Part shown: piece by piece, positions 50,298-58,756 of the stretch
Numbering within the stretch: position 1 is the first letter of the stretch
Layout of the letters: each line of letters opens with the position of its first letter
Assembly (NCBI GenBank): GCA_964019425.1
Contig: OZ025790.1
Location: forward strand, 1,364,001-1,428,000
Source: Flectonema sp. DT1601
Lineage: Eukaryota > Euglenozoa > Diplonemea > Diplonemida > Diplonemidae
Length of the DNA: 64,000 bases
Direction: 5' to 3'
Notes under the pieces: generated by a model
Seen by the model: only the letters and a program-made list of their open reading frames with translations
The model's database searches: none
Told to the model about the DNA's origin: nothing
Program-made: the position numbers and the translations under genes

Positions 50298-51751
50298 ATG
50301 ACGTTTTCTGAGCTTTATGAGAAGTGGGTTGCCGCGAATAAGTGTTTGGCCTTAGCTGATGAAGAAGCAGAAATGATTGGAAAATACAGAAGGTGTTCGA
50401 AGGGAGTTCACAGCCTTCCGAAACTACCGATTGAAGCGTATAATTGCCTGCTGCCATACTTGGAAATATATAATTCAGAATGGAAGGATAATTTATTTGA
50501 ATCATTAAAACTGTTACAAACTAAGAAAGATGATCATAATTACTTTGATGAATCTGATACGATACTCGACAGACTACAAGAAGTTAAAAAACACATTTTG
50601 ACTAAACACGCTGACAGGTTTGTTTTGTTATTTTCACTTGACTTTCATTATTCGAATTAATTAAAAAGAACAAAAAAAAAAACAGATTTGCTAGCTTTGC
50701 AGTCTACAGAAGGTGTTTTGGTTTACCTCATTCCAAGAACGATGACTCAAAGATATGCCTTCCTGAAGAGGAAGTTGTAAGAAAACTTCTATTAAAAGTT
50801 ACTCAGGAACTGCAACTTCAGCATCACCGATGGTCTTTTGCATCAAAGTGGTTGAAACTAAACGATAAAATAATTCACACGTCATGTTTTGAATTAGCAA
50901 ATACTGTCAAGCAACTGTTGACACCTGTTGAAGATGAAGCGGCTTCTTTTGCTGTTAGGCACCCAGACGATCCTCTTGTGACAAGAATAATAACTGAATT
51001 AACATTTATATCAACACGTTACAAACTAATAGCGAATTTGGGATCTCCTTCTGTGACAAAATCTGACTGTAAGCACATGTTCCTCTCTCTTGGACTTCCT
51101 TTTGACAGTACTGTTTCTGATGATTACGCTCAGTCTGTTACCTTTCACCAAGCAATTACTCTTGGATTATTTAAAACAAGTAGAATGCGTGGATACATTT
51201 GGGAGGACAACTCAATTGACGACACAGCATCGGCGATAGAAGCAGCTGAAAAGGTTGTTGAGAAGTGGAGACAGCAAAAGATTGAACAAGAACGACAGGA
51301 AGCTGCAGAGAAAGAGCTCCGAGAGAAGATCGGAAGAGAAACAGGATGTGAAAAGATTAAATCTCTTCTTCAATGTGCCACTCACGAAGTGGGCCAGCGA
51401 ATGGGACAGAGACTCTGGACAATTGCAGAAAGAGAATCAGCAATGACGGAACACAGATGGGCTGGCTGTGAATTATGCAACGCAAATCACATGCACTTTG
51501 TAGCCGTCCCACTAACGAAGGGAAGCACGCCTGCTCTTATCTTATGTGAAGCATGTCTTCCTGAGTACCAATCTCCTGTAATTGCAAGGAATTATGTGTG
51601 GCTCAGTATCACAGATGTCATTGACAGAAATTTAGAGTCGTCAATCACAGTCAAGGAGCTGGCAGCTGCTGCTGCAAAGTCTACGCCACTCCTGTTACAA
51701 ATGAATGCTACAATCTTAAAAGAATCAGTCTCAGAAAGTATTGTAGCTTAA
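50298..51751 (+). CDS. Unknown protein with a C-terminal Cys-pair motif, two exons
   Basis: Exons 50298-50617 and 50686-51751 (phase 2) join to 461 residues. Exon 2 continues the frame as RFASFAVYRRCFGLP. Without the join the second part would lack a start. The protein is helical and charged, with a probable coiled coil around AAEKVVEKWRQQKIEQERQE. Near the C-terminus CELCNANHMHF, then LCEACLPEY, gives a CxxC...CxxC pair that could bind zinc. No family was recognised. The intron has donor GTTTGT and ends AAAAAAAAACAG. Two leader acceptors are possible: TCTCTTCAG (50240) and TTTTCCCGCAG (50272). Confidence 0.78.
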
Positions 51752-51872
51752 TGTTATATTTACACACATTTTTCACTTGATTTTGTTTGAGTGTAATATG
51801 ATCAAGATTACATTTCCCCCCGACAGCACATATGGCAATTTTTCAGCACGTAGGTGAAACCTACACTCTGTC

Positions 51873-51930
51873 ATTGAATAACTCGATTACTGAATGACAA
51901 CACAGATGTGTATGCAGCTAAGTTAGAAAC
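51873..51930 (+). repeat. Dispersed repeat R5, copy 2
   Basis: Matches 21925-21992 and lies directly before the fold-back at 51937. Confidence 0.75.
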
Positions 51931-51936
51931 ATTTAC

Positions 51937-52068
51937 TGTAACCATAAATAACACGGTGTATAAAAAATTTGGAGTATAACAACTTTGGATATAATAAAGA
52001 TGGTGGATTTGGCCATTTTTTGGCGATTTGGAGACTTTTTATACGCCATGATATTTATAGTTACAGTA
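51937..52068. mobile_element. Fold-back (MITE-like) element
   Basis: ACTGTAACCATAAATAACAC, then GGTGTATAAAAA, at the left pairs with TTTTTATACGCCATGATATT, then TATAGTTACAGT, at the right. This gives a ~32 bp inverted repeat around a ~65-base loop. The loop sequence is G/T-rich and non-coding. Confidence 0.75.
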
Positions 52069-52799
52069 TTATAATGTTAAGTATTTACATCAATTACAGA
52101 GTGTTTACCAATACTAACATTACCTTAGTCACACACATAAGCGTGAATTGAATAGCCCAAAAAAGGACAACATATCCACAAATAACGTTGTTTAGCTGGT
52201 TGCACACCAGTCTCTAGAGATGGCTGTTGATGCAGTCTAAACGAGAACTAGGGAGTTCCCTTCTCCAATCTTTGTAACAGCCTAGCCATACTTAACTTCA
52301 GTTACAGTTGGCAATTCAAGTTTTGGGTTCTTTATCATAAGCTGTTCTTGCACACAAAAAACCAGCCATGATAGCATTTTTGTAATGCTACTATCCACGC
52401 TTCAAAAGCTCCAACAAGTCCCAGCAAGTCTAACTGAGTATCATGTTCATCATGTCAAGTTCGAATCCCGGTGAAGGCTATAAGTGACTCTCTTTTAGTG
52501 ATAGGCAGCCCCCTGAACGAAGCTGTGAGGGAGTTTTAGAGATTAAGACTGTACTCTACACAGGATCTGTTTTTGAGTACATTCGTGTTGGAGTTTACAT
52601 AACCCAGCACAGGCCAAAGCTGGATGATGACGTAGACCAGCACTGTGCCGCATGAGCATTGCGATGATTGCATACGATGCGTCAAGTTTCACCTTGACAA
52701 GCACAGTCTGGTCACTTACAGCTTTTTTAATAATCAGGTGGGTCTTCCTTTGAAAGTTGACTTTTCAAATTTTATGATTTGAATTAAAATAAAGTAAAT

Positions 52800-52895
52800 T
52801 ACTCGTCCAGTTCGATTCCCCGTGAAGTATAGTTTTCTTCCTAGAATAAAGGATCCGACGTCTGCGGGGTAAGTGAAGTTGTCCTTTTCAAGTTC
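52800..52895 (+). promoter_or_regulatory. Probable U2 upstream promoter region
   Basis: CTCGTCCAGTT.GATT, then GTTTTCTTCCT, then CTTTTCAAGTTC just before the RNA start are shared, with indels, with 55196-55242 before the second U2 copy. The GTTCGATTCC core resembles an RNA polymerase III B box. Trypanosome U2 genes use extragenic tRNA-like A/B boxes; a similar role here is inference. Confidence 0.45.
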
Positions 52896-53087
52896 ATACC
52901 TTCTCGGCCTTTTGGCTAAGATCAAGTGTAGTATCTGTTCTTATCAGCTTAATATCTGATATGACACCTTGTGTGTCAACGATATTATAGTAATTTCTTG
53001 TTGGGGTGTCGGGTAGCTTGGGGCAACTCAGGTCCGGCACAAGTGTTGCCCTGGAGCTGCACCACATCCAGGAGTGGCACACCCATT
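52896..53087 (+). ncRNA. U2: U2 spliceosomal snRNA
   Basis: The first ~65 bases are almost identical to animal U2: ATACCTTCTCGGCCTTTTGG, then CTAAGATCAAGTGTAGTATC and TGTTCTTATCAGCTTAATAT. They include the GTAGTA branch-point-pairing element. ACACCTTGTGTGT forms stem IIb. AATTTCTTG after GATATTATAGT fits an Sm site. The 3' part folds as stem-loops III/IV (GTGTTGCCCTGG, then CACATCCAGGAGTGGCACAC). The total of ~190 nt equals the usual U2 size (187 in human). ATTTTT at the end could be a polymerase III terminator. It supports working cis-splicing in this organism. Confidence 0.95.
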
Positions 53088-53312
53088 TTTAATTAAAGTA
53101 GAAGACAAAGTCTCTTTTGAAATTTGAGAAGTTTCAGCACCGTGAAGAAGAAAAATCTCTTCTTCACATAGTACTGAATGCTGTGTTTCCCAATTAATTG
53201 TGAGGGAAATTTCCCAGATTTGGTTCCGTTGGAGTCACAATGAATGTGATTCGACGCAACTGTTGATCGAGAGTTCTGGTCAGTCGTTCTCTCGAGTTCT
53301 GATCAATCTACT

Positions 53313-55040
53313 GCACTATTCAAGAATCGAAAGCTGCTTTTCAGTTTTTCCTTATTACTTTACGATTGTTGCCGCCGTTTTGAACACTTCAGCAATTTTA
53401 ATAAATATTTTTGTCTTTCAGTAGATTACTAAAAAAAAGAAGCAAATAAAACAACAATGCAAGTTTTTGTGACGTGTCCGGATTTAGGACTCCCTGCGGT
53501 GTCAGTCACAGTTGGTGCTGATTCTGTTGTGAGCGACGTGTTGACGACAGCGGCTGACGAGTGGGATGTCGATGCGGATGAAGTTGAACTGTCGTTCGCT
53601 GGTGATGCCCTTTGCGAAAATGAGCGGTTAGTAGATTATGGAGTGGGTGCAAACAGCGAGTTGGAAATGCGGAAGAAGCTGGTTCGGATCTTCGGTAAAA
53701 ACTGGTTTGTTGATGATAGAAAAAGGGAGAAGCTGCTTCTTTGGATGAAAGACCACATTACGGAGGATTTATGTCTGGACACTCCCACATTCTCAGAAGA
53801 TGGTTGCCTCACTATAGACAAAGGGTTGCTTCCTTCAGATGCCAAACGGATTTCCTTCCGCTATTCAAACTCCAACAGCAAGGTCATCTCACAAGTTGCT
53901 TTTATTGGAGATAATTTCTTGTCTCGTTGTTCACAAATAAGTTTTGTTGACCTTTCCGGTCTTAATAGTGTTTCTAGTATTGGACATGATTTTTTGGCTC
54001 TCTGTTTACACATCACTTCTGTTGACCTTTCCGGTCTTAGTGGTGTCACCAGTATTGGAAGTAGCTTTTTAGCTCACTGTATACAAATAAGTTTTATTGA
54101 CCTTTCAGGTCTTAGTAGTGTCACCAGTATTGGAAGTGATTTTTTGTCTAATTGTTCACACATCACTTCTCTTGACTTTTCAGGTCTTAGTAGTGTCACC
54201 AGTATTGGGAATTATTTTTTGTATTGTTCACATATCACTTCTCTTGACCTTTCCGGTCTTAGTGGTGTCACCAGTATTGGAAATACTTTTTTAGCTAACT
54301 GTAAACAAATTAATTTTGTTAGCCTTTCAGGTCTTAGTGGTGTCACCAGTATTGGAAATCATTTCTTGTCTAAGTCTTCAGAAATCACTTCACTTGACCT
54401 TTCGGGTCTTAGTAGTGTCACCAGTATTGGAGATGATTTTTTGTTTCGTTGTTCAAGAATCACTTCTCTTGACCTTTCCGGTCTTAGTAGTGTTTCCAGT
54501 TCAGTTATTAAAAGAAGTACTTGGGAGTTACAAAAAAAAACTGTTACGGTGACACAGTCAAGTGGAGCTCAATCGGGTGTTGTAATTGAGGGGATGTGAG
54601 CAATATTATCTCATGTCATTTATTTATTTCTCTACTCAATAATGTCAAAGTTTATTTCTGTTTTTACATTAAGAAGATCGTCACATCAATGTTTTAGAAG
54701 CAGATGCTCTCGGGGGGCAGACGCTTAAGAAGATTGAGAGGAGCAGATCATCACTCCACTTGGGTAGATAATACCACAGTCTGTGATGCTTTTAGATAAA
54801 AGATGTGTGTTCGCTCACACATTCTTATCAAGTGTTTACTGGTTGCCATTGACTACCTTTTATTTTTAAAGTGTTCCCATTCCCTGACATGGGTAATCAC
54901 AAAAGCTAAACCCTGCTGATGTCCCTTCCCGAGAGGAAGTCTCCAACAGAAAGAGGCAGACAGTTTAGATACTACGAAGTAGTGACCTCGATAGTTTTAT
55001 AATGCGAGTTAACTTACTTATATTTTCTCTCTTCTTTGCC
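53313..55040 (+). repeat. Segmental duplication, copy 2 (intact LRR locus)
   Basis: Counterpart of 24155-26210. Homology begins at GCACTATTCA and fades near 55040, about 440 bases after the LRR stop. Confidence 0.88.
53457..54599 (+). CDS. Ubiquitin-like domain plus leucine-rich-repeat protein
   Basis: 380 residues. Residues 1-75 have a ubiquitin-like pattern (MQVFVTCPDLGLPAVSVTVG, then VELSFAGDALCENERLVDYG). It lacks a C-terminal Gly-Gly, so it is a built-in domain and not a conjugated modifier. Residues ~76-145 form a charged linker (RKREKLLLWMKDHITEDLCL). Then come about nine LRRs of 23-24 residues with the consensus ITSLDLSGLSSVTSIGxxFL, like bacterial/protist BspA-type (LRR_5) repeats. 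The short tail is TVTVTQSSGAQSGVVIEGM. No signal peptide or membrane span is present, so it is probably cytosolic. Repeat units are nearly identical at DNA level, pointing to recent expansion. A leader acceptor GTCTTTCAG ends at 53421. A broken paralogue lies at 24303. Confidence 0.85.
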   Translation: MQVFVTCPDLGLPAVSVTVGADSVVSDVLTTAADEWDVDADEVELSFAGDALCENERLVDYGVGANSELEMRKKLVRIFGKNWFVDDRKREKLLLWMKDHITEDLCLDTPTFSEDGCLTIDKGLLPSDAKRISFRYSNSNSKVISQVAFIGDNFLSRCSQISFVDLSGLNSVSSIGHDFLALCLHITSVDLSGLSGVTSIGSSFLAHCIQISFIDLSGLSSVTSIGSDFLSNCSHITSLDFSGLSSVTSIGNYFLYCSHITSLDLSGLSGVTSIGNTFLANCKQINFVSLSGLSGVTSIGNHFLSKSSEITSLDLSGLSSVTSIGDDFLFRCSRITSLDLSGLSSVSSSVIKRSTWELQKKTVTVTQSSGAQSGVVIEGM

Positions 55041-55242
55041 AGGTGCATACAACGATAGAATGCTAATTATTATTTTTTTTTAATTAGAGATTTCATGCAC
55101 CAGTTAATATGAATTTCCTTTTGAAATTTGGGTTTGCATTTAAGAAAGAAGGCTGACAAAGGAAAGAGAGTTTTAATGCGACGAGTTATCACTTCTGTTC
55201 GTCCAGTTAGATTTCTACCTGGTTTTCTTCCTTTTCAAGTTC
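55041..55242. other. Gap between the LRR locus and the U2 partial copy
   Basis: About 200 bases without coding potential; 55196-55242 is related to the region just upstream of the complete U2 gene. Confidence 0.5.
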
Positions 55243-55348
55243 ATACCTTCTCGGCCTTTTGGCTAAGATCAAGTGTAGTATCTGTTCTTATCAGCTTAAT
55301 ATCTGATATGACACCTTGTGTGTCATATCAGATATTATAGTAATTTCA
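55243..55348 (+). ncRNA. Partial second U2 snRNA copy
   Basis: The first ~75 bases are identical to the U2 at 52896. After ACACCTTGTGTGTC it diverges: TGATATGACAC-CTTG-TGTGTCATATCA becomes a perfect extended hairpin. Homology ends after the Sm-like GTAATTTC, and stem-loops III/IV are missing. It is probably a pseudogene or variant. Its upstream region also resembles that of the complete gene, so it arose by DNA duplication rather than by reverse transcription of the RNA. Confidence 0.85.
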
Positions 55349-55727
55349 TAAGTCTTACTTTGCAACAGGTATTGTCGAGTGAGGAAAGTATCAATTAACG
55401 TCACTGTAACAGATGCAAAGATGATTAGGTCGATTCAAAAAAATGTATGTCGTTCGGGCACAGCAGGTCACTATGTCTGTTTTCCTTAGAAAAATATTGC
55501 AGGGACTCAACGTTCAATCAGTCCTGCGCGTACGTTCTAACGCAAAAGGGATGTTATCGCTGCTCCACACATTACAATTTAACGACTCATGGCCTCTAAT
55601 AATGTAAAAAAAAAAAGTAGCCCTGCTTCTTTCACCTTTTGATGTTATTATTGTTTTTAAAGTTTTTAGGTTTATTTATTTATTTATTTTATATTTTTTT
55701 AAATTCGTATAAAACAGGCACAAAAAG
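55349..55727. other. Short intergenic stretch
   Basis: No gene seen. Ends with T-rich sequence and TATAAAACAG (acceptor ending 55717), 10 bases before the next ATG. Confidence 0.55.
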
Positions 55728-56879
55728 ATGACGCGTCGCCTAAGTGGGCGATGGAAGATTGTAATTGTGGTATGCTTGCTTGTCTTACTTCAGCAACCAA
55801 TAATGGATGAGCTTGATGATGGGCTTCTGGATCAAAGTGTCACAGGTAAGATTATGGTTATATATTCAATGAAAGAATTCCCTTTATTTGACTTACGAGT
55901 TCAAGGGATGTTCGCTGATGTAATGCATGTCGTTGGTGCAATACGATACGGACAAAAAGAAGGGGCGTTAGGTGTTCGAGTATACTTCGATACTGAAATG
56001 TATACAAACAAGACTGGAGACAACTATTGGTCGTACTATTTCGATCCGGAGATAAGACTTCAAAATTTTACAGATGCTCAACTTATAGAAGAAGTCCACT
56101 TTAATAGATACCTCGCTCGTTTTGGAAAATTTGGAACTTTTTCGAACGTTGCTCAGGGAAAACGGAAATTATCATCGACCCCTTTCCCATTGCCTTCAAA
56201 GCAATGTGGAAAACCTTGCGGTGTTGAGGCTCTAAGTCGGGTTGTTAGGAAATATATAAAACCCCGTTCTGTGGTGTTGGAGAAGGTTGACGCTTTTAAA
56301 ATTCGTAAGAAATTTAATAACAAATTTGTCATTGGCGTCCACTACAGGGGAACTGACATGAAATTAAAGAGAAATACGAATCCTTCTTACGAATTCTTTG
56401 CATCGGAAATCGACAGGGTTATCTCGACCTTAGCAGGCAGGGAATACTTAATATTCCTCGCCAGTGATGAGGCTGAAATCGTACCTTGGATGGTAAAAAG
56501 GTACGGCTCTACAGTAGTCTTTAACGACGAGTACAACACTAGACTAAATAAAGAAGAGGTAGTAGCTTCAGGGGATATACAAGGAGCACATATGAGTGAG
56601 AAATTTACACCTTACGAAAAAGGGATATCCGTATGTTAGTTAATATTAAAATTTTTATGATGAGGAAAAAAAAAAAACAAAAACAAAACAAACCAGGTTG
56701 TTACTGACTGCTTTCTTCTAGCGAGTGCCGACTATATAATAAAGGGGAGGTCAAGTGTATCGGATATCGCCTTGTTGCTTAATAAAGATGAGAAAGTTAA
56801 TTTTACGTTCATCTTGAGTGATAAGGAAATATGGCAATTCTCAGGTGACAAACTCTTGCATTCGGGTCCTTATACATAA
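55728..56879 (+). CDS. Type II membrane fucosyltransferase-like enzyme, two exons
   Basis: Exons 55728-56630 and ~56697-56879 (phase 0) give 361 residues. Residues ~9-22 (WKIVIVVCLLVLL) form a signal anchor after a basic start, the topology of Golgi glycosyltransferases. The catalytic region has VIGVHYRGTDMK, YLIFLASDEAE, STVVFNDEYNTR and, spanning the splice, VVTDCFLLASADYIIKGRSS, then VSDIALLLN. The order H-x-R-x-TD, then a 'LA(S/T)D' strand, then 'D..fLs.ad....t.Ss' is that of the FUT8/O-fucosyltransferase superfamily. Donor and acceptor specificity are unknown. The exon 2 start is uncertain by a base because of the A-rich acceptor (AAAACAAACCAG). The second exon is needed for the conserved C-terminal motif. 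Confidence 0.75.
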
Positions 56880-57829
56880 GAAAGGCGTCGATTCTATTGA
56901 TGTTACTATCTTACTGAAATTGCTAAGCCTGACTCTGGAAAAAAAAAAAAAAGGCTAAAAAAGGTTGTTTTCTGTTGCTCGTCTAGCGTCGGTTTAGAAC
57001 TAGAGCAACAACTAACCCCACGATTTCCGTTTTTTTTGTTTTTGTTTTTTGTTTTTGTTTTTGCACTTAACTTTGTTGTGGTTTATTGTTCTTCGGTAAT
57101 CCTCTGTTTTTCTGGGAAGAAGAAAAAAAAAATAATTTATTTTAAAACTAACTCTGTAAAGTAAAAATGGGGGGATCGTTTCGTTTCCTCAAGTCCGTTT
57201 TTTTTTTTTTTTTTTTATATCAAATTATTATTTTTTATTTTTATTAAATTTAATTGGTGATGATCATTGGACGAAATACATATTGCTATGGAGGAAAAAA
57301 AAAAAAAAAAAAAAAAAACGCTAACTGTTTGTTTCTGGCGCAGAGAGTTTTTTTTCCCCTGTTTTTTTTTTTTTTTTTGTTCACCTGTAAGTATTATTTG
57401 CATGTAAAGTCTTACAGTCTTTCAGAAGGAGACAAAAAAAAAAAAAAAAAAAAAGGGAAAAGGATCGAAAAGAAGGGAAAAAAAAAAAAAAAGAAAAATT
57501 AAAATGAAAGAATAATTATATAATTATGAAAAAAAAAAAGGTTTGTTTTTTTTAAAACTCTGTTATTGTCCTCTATGGTTTTATTTTTTATTTTTTATTT
57601 TTCAAGACCTTCACCAAATTAAAAAAAAGAAAGATATGGTGGGTCTTATCACTTGTTTTTCGTTGGCCGTCGTCGCCCTACTGTACTTTTTTTTCTTTAT
57701 TTTATGTTACTTTTTGTTTATGGCAAAAAGAAAACTTGTACATGAGCGAGTTTAGGGGAATTCAGTACTAATGAATAACCAGCCTCTGCGCGGGGATGAA
57801 AAAAACAAAACAAAAAACACAGTAGTTTT

Positions 57830-57864
<35 letters not shown>

Positions 57865-58756
57865 CGTAAGCATTATGTATGTATTATGTATTGTATCTAA
57901 AAAAAATAAGACAAAATTTTTCTTTTTTTTTAATTTTTGGTAATAAGGAAGAAAGAAAACCCTCTAACTAACCAAACCAATCAAGATCGATTCTCTGTTT
58001 AATAACTTCTGTAAGCTGAAAATGGCTGTGTTCGATGCCTATACTCTATCGATACTACTTTTTTGTAGCGTCTTTTCAAGTTCCGAGAGAGAGACATGGT
58101 CGCGAGTTGTAATCAACTTTCTGAGAGACTTGACAAGCCAACAACTAAAATTATTGCTCTGTTTGATATAATTTAATAAATGAAACTTTTCCAAAGGCCT
58201 AAGACTTTTGCCACTGTGCGTTAACTAGGACTGCTATATGTTGTTGGCTTTAGTTCATGTGTGTTTTTTTTTTTAAAAAAAAAAAAAAAAAAGGAAGGAA
58301 AGAGGAGAGGGAGGGGGGAAACGAAACAACAGAAAAAGAAAATAAATTATCTTTTCCCTTACTACAATAAGTGAACTAATCATCAAAAACTTAACTTTTT
58401 TCCTGCCACCAACGGGCACGCGTGAAGACACTCGTTTATTGGTGTAGTACTTACAGACAGTTGGTTGTGAAGTTTTCCCTTCCGAGGACACCACACGTGG
58501 TAGTACTTTCCAGTGGAAATTCTACAGTAGTTTGGTTCAGTCATGCGCTTCAACTTTCTTCATTTTTACAGGAAGGAAAATAACAATTAATATAATGAGA
58601 AGCTAGGTAGGTGGGGTAGCTTTGATTTTCACTCGAATGCGGTTTTTTTTTTTTTTTACTGCCATAGTTTTCCATTACCGCTCTGTGCATTCTAGTTTTT
58701 CACTTTCAGAGGTGTAAATTTTTCCTAAAGAAACCAGAGTTTAAAAAAAAAAAAAA
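56880..58756. other. Intergenic stretch with dense homopolymers
   Basis: About 1.9 kb with no credible gene; T or A runs of 15-30 bases lie near 57200, 57296, 57363, 57434, 57833 and 58275. The leader acceptor of the next gene (TTTTTCACTTTCAG) ends at 58709 and is followed by an A-rich leader. Confidence 0.6.

Larger units (their letters stand above)
51752..52895. other. Intergenic stretch with repeats and U2 upstream region
   Basis: It holds repeat R5 (51873), a fold-back (51937-52068) and, upstream of U2, two related B-box-like sequences: GTCAAGTTCGAATCCCGGTG at 52457 and GTCCAGTTCGATTCCCCGTG at 52809. Long homopolymers are scarce here compared with other gaps. No gene was recognised. Confidence 0.55.

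Noticed and set aside
52440-52480. Possible tRNA gene around GTTCGAATCC
   Set aside because: The T-stem does not pair and no matching acceptor stem or anticodon arm was found.
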